Shown here piece after piece: positions 34,784 to 43,821 of a stretch of 64,000 nt of DNA (position 1 is its first letter; each line of letters opens with the position of its first letter). Source of the DNA: CBDAQA01 sp965198865 (GTDB taxonomy: Bacteria > Planctomycetota > Phycisphaerae > Tepidisphaerales > Tepidisphaeraceae); contig CBDAQA010000025.1 of assembly GCA_965198865.1 (NCBI GenBank), forward strand, positions 868,001-932,000, read 5' to 3'. The notes beneath the pieces are model-generated. The model was not told where the DNA came from and did not search any database. It saw only the letters and a list, made by a program, of their open reading frames with translations. A program made the position numbers and the translations under genes.

Positions 34784-34799
34784 TCTTGATTTCGCATCC

Positions 34800-34873
34800 C
34801 CCGTTTGGCGGCGGCCCGGAGGGACGGGTTTCGATCGTCGAAAGCCCGGCCCTCCGGGCCGTCGCTAAACGGG
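34800..34873. repeat. Palindrome inside the nuo operon, covering the nuoH stop codon
   Basis: The arms at 34800-34834 and 34838-34873 pair over about 35 bp with few mismatches, centred on a TCGAtcgTCGA core. The right arm contains the TAG stop of nuoH (34865-34867), so the last codons and stop of nuoH are part of the repeat. It lies exactly where nuoI would be expected. Confidence 0.85.
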
Positions 34874-36181
34874 AATCGGCTCCGCCTCGTACAACCGCCG
34901 GTGATCCGCCCGGCCCGTCACGAACGCGTGACCGATGAACACCATCACCGCCAGGACGAACGCGACGCCCGCGCCGCCGAGGATTGCCTGCACGACCCAC
35001 GCGGGGCCGACGCCGCGGCTGATCCAGTCGCTCAGATCCCAGGGCTGATAGTCGACCCACGGCACGCCGGCCTGCTCGGGCAGGAACAGCTGCCACACGG
35101 CCGCGCCCACCAGCAGGACGCACGCCATCGGCAGCAGCACCTTCACGCAGGCGTACAGCACCTGGTCGATCCGCGGCCGCGGGAACGTCCACCGCACCCA
35201 CATCTGCACCAGCACCAGCAGTGAGCACTTGAAGACGAAGACGGCCGCCGCGACGCCGTTCAACAGCAGCAGCGGCACGACCGAGCCGTTCGCCAGCCGA
35301 TGGTGGTGGTAACCGATCAGGCCAAACGGGTCGTTCCACGCGCCGAGGAACACGGCGGTCTGGATGGCGGCGACGACGAACATGCCGGCGTACTCGGCCA
35401 GGAAGAACAGGCCGAACCGCATGCCGCTGTACTCGGTGTGGTAGCCGGCGACCAGCTCCGAGTCGCCCTCGGGCAGGTCGAACGGGGCGCGCTTGTTGGC
35501 GGCCAGGCTGGCGACGAAGTAGACGACGAACGCGGCCAGCGTGAACGGGTTGCGGAAGATCAACCACGTGTGGACCCCACCGCCCTGCATCATTCCCATG
35601 CGAACCAGCGACAGCGTGCCGGCCGTCATGACGCCGATGATGATGGAGAGGCCCAGCGGGATCTCGTAGCAGACCATCTGGCACGCCTCGCGGATGCCGC
35701 CGTAGACGGACCACTTGTTGTTGCTGGACCACCCGGCCAGGATGACGCCGATCGCCTCGATCGACAGGATCGCCAGCAGCCAGAACACGCCCGCCGACAG
35801 GTGCGGCTCGAACGCCAACTCCGGCCCGAACGGCACGGCGGCGAACGCCGCGAACACCGGCACGAACGCCAGGTAGGGCGCGAGGCGAAAGAGCCACCCG
35901 TCCGCCCCGGCGGGGACCAGGTCCTCCTTCATGAGCATCTTGGCCCCATCGGCTAACGACTGCATCAGCCCGAACGGCCCGACGCGGTTGGGCCCGACCC
36001 GGCTCTGGATGCGGGCCGAGATCTTCCGCTCGGCCCAGATGCCGATCATCGCCACCAGCGAGATGAACGGCAGGAACGCCATCGCGACCAGCGCCACTTG
36101 CAGGGCGACCCCGCCCCACGCCGGGATATGCCGAGGGCCCAGCGCAGCGTGCAACAGCGAGGTTGAAAAGTCCGGGGGCAT
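34865..36181 (-). CDS. nuoH: NADH-quinone oxidoreductase subunit H
   Basis: This 438-residue subunit carries the quinone access path and connects the peripheral arm to the membrane arm. The strongly conserved loops are present: 'WAERKISARIQSRVGPNRVGPFGLMQSLADGAKML', 'GWSSNNKWSVYGGIREACQMVCYEIPLGLSI', 'RAPFDLPEGDSELVAGYHTEYSGMRFGLFFLAEYAGMF' and 'WVRWTFPRPRIDQV'. It is the first gene of the locus as seen here. The subunits of the peripheral arm (nuoA-G, nuoI) are not in the window. No clear ribosome binding site precedes the ATG. Confidence 0.95.
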   Translation of the reverse strand: MPPDFSTSLLHAALGPRHIPAWGGVALQVALVAMAFLPFISLVAMIGIWAERKISARIQSRVGPNRVGPFGLMQSLADGAKMLMKEDLVPAGADGWLFRLAPYLAFVPVFAAFAAVPFGPELAFEPHLSAGVFWLLAILSIEAIGVILAGWSSNNKWSVYGGIREACQMVCYEIPLGLSIIIGVMTAGTLSLVRMGMMQGGGVHTWLIFRNPFTLAAFVVYFVASLAANKRAPFDLPEGDSELVAGYHTEYSGMRFGLFFLAEYAGMFVVAAIQTAVFLGAWNDPFGLIGYHHHRLANGSVVPLLLLNGVAAAVFVFKCSLLVLVQMWVRWTFPRPRIDQVLYACVKVLLPMACVLLVGAAVWQLFLPEQAGVPWVDYQPWDLSDWISRGVGPAWVVQAILGGAGVAFVLAVMVFIGHAFVTGRADHRRLYEAEPIPV

Positions 36182-36237
36182 CGCAGCCGGGCGGTTCTAG
36201 TGGCGGTGCGGAGGGGTGTCAACGCGGCGGCTGAAAG

Positions 36238-36354
36238 CCCCGAATCCGAAACCGGAAATCCGTACGATCAAGCCCGGACTTCAACCAACAACGCCGACCG
36301 TCCCGACTTCGGGCTTCGATGATTGATTCGGATTCTGGTTTCGGATTTCGAGCT
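36238..36354. repeat. Imperfect palindrome of 'ATCCGAAA' words
   Basis: The outer arms (about 36244-36268 and 36331-36354) pair through words like GAATCCGAAACC / GGTTTCGGATTC. An inner pair GGACTTC / GAC-TTCGGGCTT adds to it. It separates nuoH and the PPP phosphatase, which diverge, and is similar in style to the element at 20263-20343. Confidence 0.65.
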
Positions 36355-36394
36355 TCGTTTTCATCGTCCGCATGGGCCGATAGAGTGCGACCCG

Positions 36395-37222
36395 ATGAAC
36401 TGGGTGATCGGCGACGTCCACGGGATGTACGGGCCGCTGCGGCGGCTGCTCGATGCGGTTCACGCGGCCGACGGTGACGCGCACCTGGTCTTCGCCGGCG
36501 ACTACGTGAACCGCGGGCCCGACAGCCGCAAGGCGATCGACCTGCTGCTGACGCTCACCAACGCCCGGTTCTGCCGGGGGAACCACGACGACATCTTCGA
36601 CCTGGTGCTGCACGGCACCTGTGTCGCCGCCAAGGCGGCCGGCGGGACGCCGGCGGCGGCGTTCAAGTGGTTCATGGACTACGGGCTGGACCGCACGCTC
36701 AACAGTTACGGCCTGAGCTGGGACTGGCTGAAGGCGACCGCCGCCGACCCGAGCGACGCCCGGCTGTCGCACCTGCACCACGCCGTGCCCGAGGCGCACC
36801 GGACGTTCCTGCGGAACCTGCCCCTGGTGGTTGAAGGGGAGGACTTCTTCGTCACGCACGGCTACTGGTCGCCGGCCAGGCGGTGCTACCCGCCGACCGT
36901 CGCCGACGCCGCCGCGGACGGTTCGGAGGAACTGCGGCAGACGCTGCTGTGGGGCCGGTACACGCCCGAGGAGATCCAGCGGGTGGACAAGCCGTGGAAC
37001 CGGCGGTGCTTCGTCGGGCACACGCCGGTACACACGTACTTCCCCGACCCGACGAACGCCCCGCTGGTGCCGATCGTCGGGCCGAAGCTGACCCTGCTCG
37101 ACACGGCCTGCGCCCTGCTCCCCTGGGGCCGGCTGACCGCCTACTGCGTGGAGGAGGACCGGGTCATCCAGTTCACCCATGCGGGCGAGCCGGTGGAGTC
37201 GGAGTGGGCACCGATCGTGTGA
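36395..37222 (+). CDS. PPP-family protein phosphatase / diadenosine tetraphosphatase-like
   Basis: This 275-residue protein has the PPP metal-site motifs 'IGDVHG' (D7, H9), 'FAGDYVNRGPDS' and 'CRGNHDD', with 'FVTHGYW' and 'FVGHTPVHTYF' supplying the later histidines. This pattern is shared by bacterial Ser/Thr phosphatases of the PrpA/PrpB type and symmetrical Ap4A hydrolases; the sequence alone does not decide between them. The ATG at 36395 is chosen because upstream codons fall in a repeat and because TAGAGT lies 8 nt upstream. The protein is cytoplasmic. Confidence 0.8.
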   Translation: MNWVIGDVHGMYGPLRRLLDAVHAADGDAHLVFAGDYVNRGPDSRKAIDLLLTLTNARFCRGNHDDIFDLVLHGTCVAAKAAGGTPAAAFKWFMDYGLDRTLNSYGLSWDWLKATAADPSDARLSHLHHAVPEAHRTFLRNLPLVVEGEDFFVTHGYWSPARRCYPPTVADAAADGSEELRQTLLWGRYTPEEIQRVDKPWNRRCFVGHTPVHTYFPDPTNAPLVPIVGPKLTLLDTACALLPWGRLTAYCVEEDRVIQFTHAGEPVESEWAPIV

Positions 37223-37235
37223 CGCCTTTCCATTA

Positions 37236-37265
37236 GCCCCCGCAGAGCGCGGTGGGCCAGCGGAC
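37236..37265. repeat. 'CYAACGGA' family hairpin between two plus-strand genes
   Basis: CCCCCGCagaGCG followed by GGTGGGCCAGCGGA is a decayed member of the repeat seen at 1304-1354 and 25954-26004. It ends at the ribosome binding site of trmL. Confidence 0.5.
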
Positions 37266-37274
37266 AGAGGAACC

Positions 37275-37754
37275 ATGTCCCCCGACCTGTCACCCCACCG
37301 CGTCAGCGTCGCGCTGGTCCACCCGCAGATCGCGCCCAACACGGGCAACATCGGCCGGCTGTGCGTGGCATCGGGAACTCATCTGCACCTGGTCCGCCCG
37401 CTTGGCTTCGTCCTGAGCGACCGCAACCTCCAGCGGGCGGGCATGGACTACTGGCCGCGGCTGAAGCTGACCATTCACGACGATTTGCCGGCCTTCCTCG
37501 ACGTGATGTCGGGCACGCGCACCTGGCTGTTCACCACCTCAGGCGAGCGGTCGGCGTGGGACGTGCCGTTCGCCGATGGCGACTGCCTGGCATTCGGTTC
37601 CGAGACGCGCGGGCTGCCACGCGATTTGCTGGCGAGCCAGGCGGATCAGCGGGTGCGTATCCCACAGGTGGCGGGCGAGAGGTGCCTCAACCTATCCACG
37701 GCCGTCGGCGTCGGGCTTTACGAGTGCCTCCGGCAGACGCGGCCAGCAAGGTGA
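37275..37754 (+). CDS. trmL: tRNA (cytidine/uridine-34 2'-O)-methyltransferase
   Basis: This 159-residue SPOUT enzyme methylates the 2'-O of the wobble base of tRNA-Leu in its E. coli relative. The trefoil-knot motifs are present: 'VALVHPQIAPNTGNIGRLCVASGTHLHLVRPLGF', 'RAGMDYW', 'LAFGSETRGLPRDLL' and 'VRIPQVAGERCLNLSTAVGVGLYE'. The size is that of TrmL. AGAGGA stands before the ATG at 37275. It follows the phosphatase gene with a small repeat in between. Confidence 0.88.
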   Translation: MSPDLSPHRVSVALVHPQIAPNTGNIGRLCVASGTHLHLVRPLGFVLSDRNLQRAGMDYWPRLKLTIHDDLPAFLDVMSGTRTWLFTTSGERSAWDVPFADGDCLAFGSETRGLPRDLLASQADQRVRIPQVAGERCLNLSTAVGVGLYECLRQTRPAR

Positions 37755-37823
37755 GCGGGGCGAACGATCCCGCCGTTATTTTACCGCTTCCGAAATCCCT
37801 TAGCCTGCGGGTAAGGTTGAACC

Positions 37824-38240
<417 letters not shown>

Positions 38241-39569
38241 ACGTGCTCCCGACGCCGACCGTCGACGCCACGGCCAGCCGCCCCCCGAGCAACCGCACCG
38301 CCTGCGACGCGATCGACAGCCCCAGCCCCATGCCGCCCTGCCCGTGGGTCTCGCCGCGGACGAACGCGTCGAACAGCTGCTCCACCCGATCGCCGGCGAT
38401 GCCCGGCCCCTGATCGGCGACGGCGAACCGGTACCCCGAGCCATCCCCGATCGGGTCGGCCGAGACGCGCACGACGCCACCCGTGCTGAACTTGACGGCG
38501 TTGCCGATCAGGTTGGTCAGCGCCAGCCCGAGCAACCCCGGGTCGGAGGTCAGCTCGCCCGCGTCCGCCACCGCGCACTCGAGCCGGAGCCCCTTGGCGA
38601 CCACCTCGGCGGTAAATCCGGCGGCAAGCGAGCGGACCAGTTCCCCCGGTCGGACCGGTTGCCGCTCGGCCGCCACGCCCCCCCGCCGCAGCCGCTCGGC
38701 CTGCATCAGCCGCTCCATCCCGCTCGCCGTCTCGCGGATCGCCTCGCGCACCACCCGCAGGTCGTCCAGCGACTGGGCCAACTCCGGGTACTCCGCGAGC
38801 TCGACCGACTGCACCTCCAGCAACAGCAGGGCGTGGTTCAGGTGGTTCCGCTGATCGTGCGCCAGGAACGACAGGAACTTCGCCTCGACCTCGGCCGCCC
38901 GCTCCAGGTGGGACCGCTGGGCGTTGGTGAAGGCGGTGACGGCCCCCTGGCAGACGAGGTCGACCGCGCCGTTCAGCGCCACCACCTCATCCGCCGACAG
39001 CCCGCCGTCGACGGCGGGGTGGACCTGCCCCAACACCTCACGCCGCAGCAGCCGGTACTCGGCCAGCACGTCGGACACGGCGTAACCCTGCTCGAACCGT
39101 CGCCGGCCGTGCTCCGACGTCCGCTCCGCCAGGCCATCCCACGCCGCCCGCCCGCCCGTCGCCAGCACGTCGATGATGTGGTCGATCACCGACCGGGACG
39201 CGTCCCGCAGTTCGCCCGGCGACAGGCCGGCCGCCGGCCCGACGCCGCGTCGCACCGCTCGTTCCCAGCTCGACAGAAGGACCACCGCCCGCCCGCGCAG
39301 GGCGTTGGCCAATCGCTCGCGCGGTTGTTGCTCCAGATCCGGTTGCATGGGTCCCGTGCGGGCCGGACGCGCTCCCCCGCGCGGGCCCAAGCAAAAAGAG
39401 ATGTACAGAAGAGGTGATTCCCGGCCGTCCCAAGGGCCCAGACCCCTGTGCTCCAGTTCACCAACGCGACTTCGGTTGATGCTGCCGGCACCTGCAACTG
39501 TTGAGCGTACCACGCGGTCACGCACGGGACACATCAGGAAATGCGCGATGTGGACGACGGAGCGTCGTC

Positions 39570-40868
39570 TCAGCCCGTCCGCCGGGTCGTCGCCGCCGCC
39601 CGGTCGCGGGCCTGCCGCTCGGCGGGGCTCAACCGGTGGTGACCGAGGAACCACTGGTAGAAGTGGAGGTCGCCGTAGTAGTCGCCCCAGACGTAGTGCC
39701 CGCGGTGGGGCAGGATCGTAACCTTCGCGTCCGCGCCGGCGTCGCGGGCGGCGTCGACCATGGCCCGGTTGTGGGCCGGGCCGTCCTCCATGTCGTCGGC
39801 CCCGTCGATCGCCCAGACCGACTCGTAGCGCAGCCGCCTCGCCAGCGGCAGGTCGAGCGTGCTGGCCGAGATCGGCGCGATGGCGGCGAACCGGTCGGCC
39901 GCGTCGCCGGCCAGCAGCCAGGTCCCCTTCCCGCCCATGCTCAGCCCGGTCAGGTAGATCCGGTCCGGGTCGATCCGCACCTTGCCCATCGCGTCGTCCA
40001 GCACCTGAAGGGCCGCCTGTCGCACCGGGGCCTGGTCCCACCGCTCGCCGCGGGGCGGGCATTGGGGGCAGACCAGGATCATGGGGAAGCCCTTGGCGAA
40101 CGACATCCCGGCCCGCTGCCGGATCATGGCGGCCGGCCCCAGGTTGCCGGCGAACAGGCCGTTCCCGTCGACGCCCGCCTCGCCCGAGCCGTGCAGGAAC
40201 ACCAACGTCGGGTATGGCCCCTTCGTCGGGTCGTAGCCCTGCGGCAGGAACAGGACGTAGGTCATCCGCAGCGCACGCGCGGAGCCGCCATCGCCCGCGA
40301 CCTGAGCCGTCAGCCGGAGCTTGTAGAAGCCCGGTGCCTTGGGCAACCCGTCCGACGGGACCGGCAGCACCACCGACCCGAACGGTGCCGCGGGGCCGCC
40401 GCCGCTGGCCGGGTCACGGGTGGCCACGCCGTCGAACCGGCGGCGCTGGTCCTCGGTGAGCACGGCCTCGATCCGGATCTGGGCATCGACCGGGTCGGGC
40501 GAGGTGGCCAGCAGCTTCTGCTGCCGCTCGCGCAGCTGCAGCCACCCCGCCGTCGGCCGCGTCGCGCCCGGCCGCTGTCGCCCGTTCCGCAGGTCGTCCC
40601 AGGCCTGCGCCATCTGTCGGAAGTCCTCGACGTGGCCCCTGCGCCACTCGGCCAGTTGCCCGGCGAACGACTGGCGGACCTCCCGCACCTTCCGCTTCTG
40701 GTCCACCGACAGGTCGAAGTCGGGCTCCAAGTTGAGCTCCGCCAGCGGCCGGACCAGCTCGTCGAGCGGATTCCGCCCCTCCGTCGGGTCCCCGGGCACC
40801 GCCCGCGCGACCGCGCCGGCCAGCAGCGACGAGACGGCGGCGAACATCAGCGGGCGGGGGCGTGGCAT
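39570..40868 (-). CDS. Secreted alpha/beta hydrolase (esterase/feruloyl-esterase-like)
   Basis: This 432-residue protein begins with a signal peptide (residues 1-24, ending 'AVARAVPG'). Residues about 30-150 contain two Spy/LTXXQ-like helices ('LSVDQKRKVREV', 'LTEDQRRRFDGV'). The alpha/beta hydrolase domain follows, with 'PTLVFLHGSGEAG' (oxyanion region), the nucleophile Ser in 'LTGLSMGGKGTW', an Asp in 'AIDGADD', and His in 'LPHRGHYVWGDYY'. This is the pattern of planctomycete prolyl-oligopeptidase-like or dienelactone-hydrolase-like esterases that act on plant polymers or peptides in the periplasm. The longer reading frame on this strand is a shadow of lpdA. The substrate is unknown. Confidence 0.82.
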   Translation of the reverse strand: MPRPRPLMFAAVSSLLAGAVARAVPGDPTEGRNPLDELVRPLAELNLEPDFDLSVDQKRKVREVRQSFAGQLAEWRRGHVEDFRQMAQAWDDLRNGRQRPGATRPTAGWLQLRERQQKLLATSPDPVDAQIRIEAVLTEDQRRRFDGVATRDPASGGGPAAPFGSVVLPVPSDGLPKAPGFYKLRLTAQVAGDGGSARALRMTYVLFLPQGYDPTKGPYPTLVFLHGSGEAGVDGNGLFAGNLGPAAMIRQRAGMSFAKGFPMILVCPQCPPRGERWDQAPVRQAALQVLDDAMGKVRIDPDRIYLTGLSMGGKGTWLLAGDAADRFAAIAPISASTLDLPLARRLRYESVWAIDGADDMEDGPAHNRAMVDAARDAGADAKVTILPHRGHYVWGDYYGDLHFYQWFLGHHRLSPAERQARDRAAATTRRTG

Positions 40869-40997
40869 GGCGGGTCCGATGGTACTTGCCGATCGCGACT
40901 TCGACCAAACGCCGCAAGCGCGTCCCGTTGCGATGCGAGCAGGCGGAGGCCCCACCCGCTCGCCGACGCCCGCTCTCGCTCCTACGATTCCCCACTT

Positions 40998-42404
40998 ATG
41001 GCAGACAACACCGCAACATACGACCTGATCGTCATCGGCGCCGGCCCCGGCGGTTACGTGGCGGCCATCCGCGCCGCACAGCTGGGCATGAGGGTCGCCT
41101 GCGTCGACCGCCAGTTCCTCGGCGGGACGTGCCTCAACATCGGCTGCATCCCCTCCAAGGCGCTGCTCGACAGCTCCCACCGCTTCCACGACGCCAAGCA
41201 CAGGCTGGCCGGCCACGGCATCACCACCGGCGAGGTCACGATCGACATCGCCGCCCTGCTGGCCCGCAAGGACAAGGTCGTCAAGCAGATGACCAGCGGC
41301 ATCGGCTTCCTGTTCAAGAAGAACAAGGTCGACTCCCTCATCGGATCGGCCAAGCTGACCAGCCCGACCACCGTCGACGTCACCGGACCCGACGGCAAGG
41401 TGACGAGGCTGACCGGCAAAAACGTCCTGATCGCCACCGGCTCCACCCCCATCGAGCTGCCCGGCCTGAAGTTCGACGGCAAAATGGTGGTCGACTCCAC
41501 CGGCGGCCTGAACTTCAACCCCGTCCCCGCCAAGCTGCTCATCGTCGGCGGGGGCTACATCGGCATCGAGCTCGGCTCCGTCTGGAAGCGGCTCGGCTCC
41601 GACGTGCTCGTCATCGAGTTCACCGACCGCATCCTCCCCCTGATGGACCAAGAACTGTCCGGCCAACTCCAGCGCAACCTCGAGAAGCAGGGCATGCGGT
41701 TCAAGTTCGGCGCCGCAGCCCAAAAGGCCGAGGTCAAGGGCGACAAGGTCGAGGTCACGGTCAAGATCGGCGAACAGGTGTCCGTTGAAACCGTTGACCG
41801 CGTGCTCGTGTGCACCGGTCGCAAGCCGGTCACCGTTGGGCTCGGGCTGGCCGAGATCGGCGTCACGATGGACGCCCGCGGGTTCGTCCTGGCCGACGAG
41901 CACTTCAAGACCAACGTCCCCGGCGTCTGGGCGATCGGCGACGTGATCGGCGGGCTGATGCTCGCCCACAAGGCCGAGGAGGAGGGCATCGCCATGGCCG
42001 AGAACCTCGCCGGCAAGCACGGCCATGTGAACTACAAGGTTGTCCCCGGCGTGGTCTACACCCACCCCGAGCTGGCCCAGGTCGGCCTGACCGAGGCCGA
42101 CGCCAAGCGGGAAGGGATTGAGGTAAGAGTGGGCAAGTTCCCCCTCAAGGCCAACGGCCGGGCCGTCGCCATGGACGACAGCGAGGGCACCATGAAGGTC
42201 GTCGCCGACGCCAAGACCGACCGCCTGCTCGGCGTCCAGATCCTCGCCCCCCACGCCAGCGACATCATCGCCGAGGCGTGCGTCGCCATGGAGTTTCACT
42301 CCAGCGTCGAAGACCTCGCCCGCACGATGCACGCCCACCCCACGCTGCCCGAAGCTCTGAAGGAAGCCGCCCTTGCGGCCGAGAAGCGGGCGATCCACAT
42401 CTGA
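40998..42404 (+). CDS. lpdA: Dihydrolipoyl dehydrogenase (E3)
   Basis: This 468-residue flavoprotein reoxidises dihydrolipoamide in pyruvate and 2-oxoglutarate dehydrogenase complexes and the glycine cleavage system. It has the FAD motif 'LIVIGAGPGGYVAAIRAAQLG', the redox disulfide C45/C50 in 'GGTCLNIGCIPSKALL', the NAD motif 'LLIVGGGYIGIELGSVWKRLG', 'GVWAIGDVIGGLMLAHKAEEEG' and the C-terminal active-site His in 'MHAHPTLPEALKEAAL'. The gene stands alone, with no E1/E2 genes nearby, and ends at a strong terminator. TACGAT lies 9 nt before the ATG. Confidence 0.96.
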   Translation: MADNTATYDLIVIGAGPGGYVAAIRAAQLGMRVACVDRQFLGGTCLNIGCIPSKALLDSSHRFHDAKHRLAGHGITTGEVTIDIAALLARKDKVVKQMTSGIGFLFKKNKVDSLIGSAKLTSPTTVDVTGPDGKVTRLTGKNVLIATGSTPIELPGLKFDGKMVVDSTGGLNFNPVPAKLLIVGGGYIGIELGSVWKRLGSDVLVIEFTDRILPLMDQELSGQLQRNLEKQGMRFKFGAAAQKAEVKGDKVEVTVKIGEQVSVETVDRVLVCTGRKPVTVGLGLAEIGVTMDARGFVLADEHFKTNVPGVWAIGDVIGGLMLAHKAEEEGIAMAENLAGKHGHVNYKVVPGVVYTHPELAQVGLTEADAKREGIEVRVGKFPLKANGRAVAMDDSEGTMKVVADAKTDRLLGVQILAPHASDIIAEACVAMEFHSSVEDLARTMHAHPTLPEALKEAALAAEKRAIHI

Positions 42405-42429
42405 CGCTCCATTTGGGGTGCAGCTGAAC

Positions 42430-42461
42430 AGGAGCCGGGCACCCACGCCCGGCTCCTGCTT
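42430..42461 (+). terminator. Terminator of lpdA
   Basis: An 11-bp perfect stem AGGAGCCGGGC (42430-42440) / GCCCGGCTCCT (42447-42457) with a 6-nt loop is followed by GCTTGTTT. Confidence 0.82.
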
Positions 42462-42469
42462 GTTTCCCA

Positions 42470-42504
42470 CCCAAGCCGGTTCTGAGGTGCGCCCAAGAGC
42501 AGCC
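42470..42504. repeat. Single arm of the 36-bp palindrome seen at 10077-10162
   Basis: This stretch matches the left arm at 10077-10112 over about 32 bases, with GGTGCGC in place of GGTACGC, and then diverges. No second arm is found nearby, so it is a solo half or a truncated copy. Confidence 0.75.
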
Positions 42505-42552
42505 TTCCGCTCGATTTCCCTGACGCGGTATCAACTTTGCATTTCCACCGGC

Positions 42553-42828
42553 ATGTCCGGTCACGCCTCCATTCACGATGGCCCTTCCGCGCTGACCGGT
42601 GCCGCAGCCGGCCTGTCGGTTGGCGCGGGCTTGGGTGCCGTGGCGGCGGTCGCCGCCCCGGTTGTGGGTGGCCTCGTCGCCGCCGCCGTCGGGTTCGGTG
42701 CCGCCGGCCTCGCCGTGGGTGCCCTGGTGGGCGCGATGACCGGTTCCGACACCACCGAAGAGCTTGACGGCCCGCCGTCCCCGACGGACCTCTCGAAGGA
42801 GAACTCCCATGCCGAACCTCATCAGTAA
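42553..42828 (+). CDS. Small Gly/Ala-rich membrane protein
   Basis: The 91-residue product has a hydrophilic start and then one long, nearly uninterrupted Gly/Ala/Val hydrophobic stretch (about residues 16-66), likely two closely packed membrane helices, and an acidic tail ('GSDTTEELDGPPSPTDLSKEN'). The glycine-zipper look resembles small outer-membrane-associated lipoprotein-like stress proteins. Its 3' end overlaps the next gene by 20 nt, so the pair is coupled. The start at 42553 is tentative. No family assigned. Confidence 0.5.
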   Translation: MSGHASIHDGPSALTGAAAGLSVGAGLGAVAAVAAPVVGGLVAAAVGFGAAGLAVGALVGAMTGSDTTEELDGPPSPTDLSKENSHAEPHQ

Positions 42829-43765
42829 CACGCTCGCGTTGGCCGGCGGGGTCGCTGCCGGTGCCGTCGCCATGTACCTGCTGGACCCCGACCAAGGCCA
42901 GAGCCGCCGCGGCGACATCGCCGGCTCCGCCGCCGACGCCGTCTCGTCCACGCACAGGGCCGTCCGGACCACGGTCGCCGGCGCGTCCGACTCGGCCCAC
43001 TCGGTCGCGAACACGATCGGCAAGTACGCCAAGGGTCTCGCCAGCCAGATGCAGGACGCGGCCGACGGCACGACCGACGCCGTCCGCGGCTCCGTGTCGG
43101 ATGCCTCTGACTCCGCTCACTCCATGGCCAGCCGCATCGCCGCGTATGCGAAGGAGCTCGCCGGCCGCGTCACCGGTCACGTGACCGACGCCACCGACAC
43201 GGTCCATGACGCCGCCGGCTCCGCCGTCAGCTCCGCCCGTTCGGCACACAAGCGGGCGGTGAGGCAAGCAAAGGCCCGCGTCGCCGACGCTGTCTCGTCC
43301 GCCCAGTCATATGGCCGATCGACCTACAAGCAGGCCAAAGCGACACAGGACGATTGGATGGACCGCGTCTCCTCCGTCCCCGACCGGGCGCGCAGCTTGG
43401 CTCGCCGCGCCCTCGGCGTCGCCGAGCCCGAGGCGCACCCCATCGCCAAAGCCACCGGCATCACCGCCGGCACCGTGGGCGTGCTGGTCGTCGGTGCCGG
43501 CCTGATGTACTTCCTCGACCCTCAGAAGGGCCGTGCCCGCCGCGCCCTGCTGGTTGACAAGGTGACCAGTACCGCCCGCCATTCCGGCCACAAAGCACGA
43601 CAGTATGGCCACCACCTCGGCAACAAGGCCCAGGGCTACGCCGTCCAGGCACGCGACGCGGTGCCCGACGAATGGGTAGACAAGGCCAAGGCCGTCGTCG
43701 GCTCCGTCACTGGCCACGCCGACGGCGAGACGCCGGTGCCGTCGGCGGGCGCAACCGCGGAGTAA
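42809..43765 (+). CDS. YtxH-like stress protein with two membrane anchors
   Basis: The 318-residue product starts at the ATG at 42809 with AAGGAG 7-12 nt upstream. It has an N-terminal helix followed by 'MYLLDPDQGQSRRGDI', and a second copy of the same unit near residue 220-250 ('GVLVVGAGLMYFLDPQKGRARRALLVDK'). The motif Y-[LF]-[LF]-D-P-x-x-G-x-x-R-R marks the membrane-adjacent region of YtxH-like proteins. Between and after them are long Ala/Ser/Asp/His-rich amphipathic helices ('DSAHSVANTIGKYAKGLASQMQDAADG' style), reminiscent of LEA or DUF883 stress proteins. It is probably membrane-bound and protective; this is inferred from composition. Confidence 0.65.
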   Translation: MPNLISNTLALAGGVAAGAVAMYLLDPDQGQSRRGDIAGSAADAVSSTHRAVRTTVAGASDSAHSVANTIGKYAKGLASQMQDAADGTTDAVRGSVSDASDSAHSMASRIAAYAKELAGRVTGHVTDATDTVHDAAGSAVSSARSAHKRAVRQAKARVADAVSSAQSYGRSTYKQAKATQDDWMDRVSSVPDRARSLARRALGVAEPEAHPIAKATGITAGTVGVLVVGAGLMYFLDPQKGRARRALLVDKVTSTARHSGHKARQYGHHLGNKAQGYAVQARDAVPDEWVDKAKAVVGSVTGHADGETPVPSAGATAE

Positions 43766-43790
43766 CTGCGGCTAGCTTCAAACAACCCAG

Positions 43791-43821
43791 CGGGTGGCGG
43801 CTTCGTCCGCCGCCCGTTTTT
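43791..43821 (+). terminator. Terminator after the YtxH-like gene
   Basis: A 10-bp stem CGGGTGGCGG/CCGCCGCCCG (one G-T pair) closes a CTTCGT loop and is followed directly by TTTTT. Confidence 0.85.

Noticed and set aside
39570..42470. A 966-codon open frame on the minus strand that extends the secreted hydrolase across lpdA
   Set aside because: The part over lpdA has the composition of a shadow frame; the hydrolase has a signal peptide and family start at 40868.
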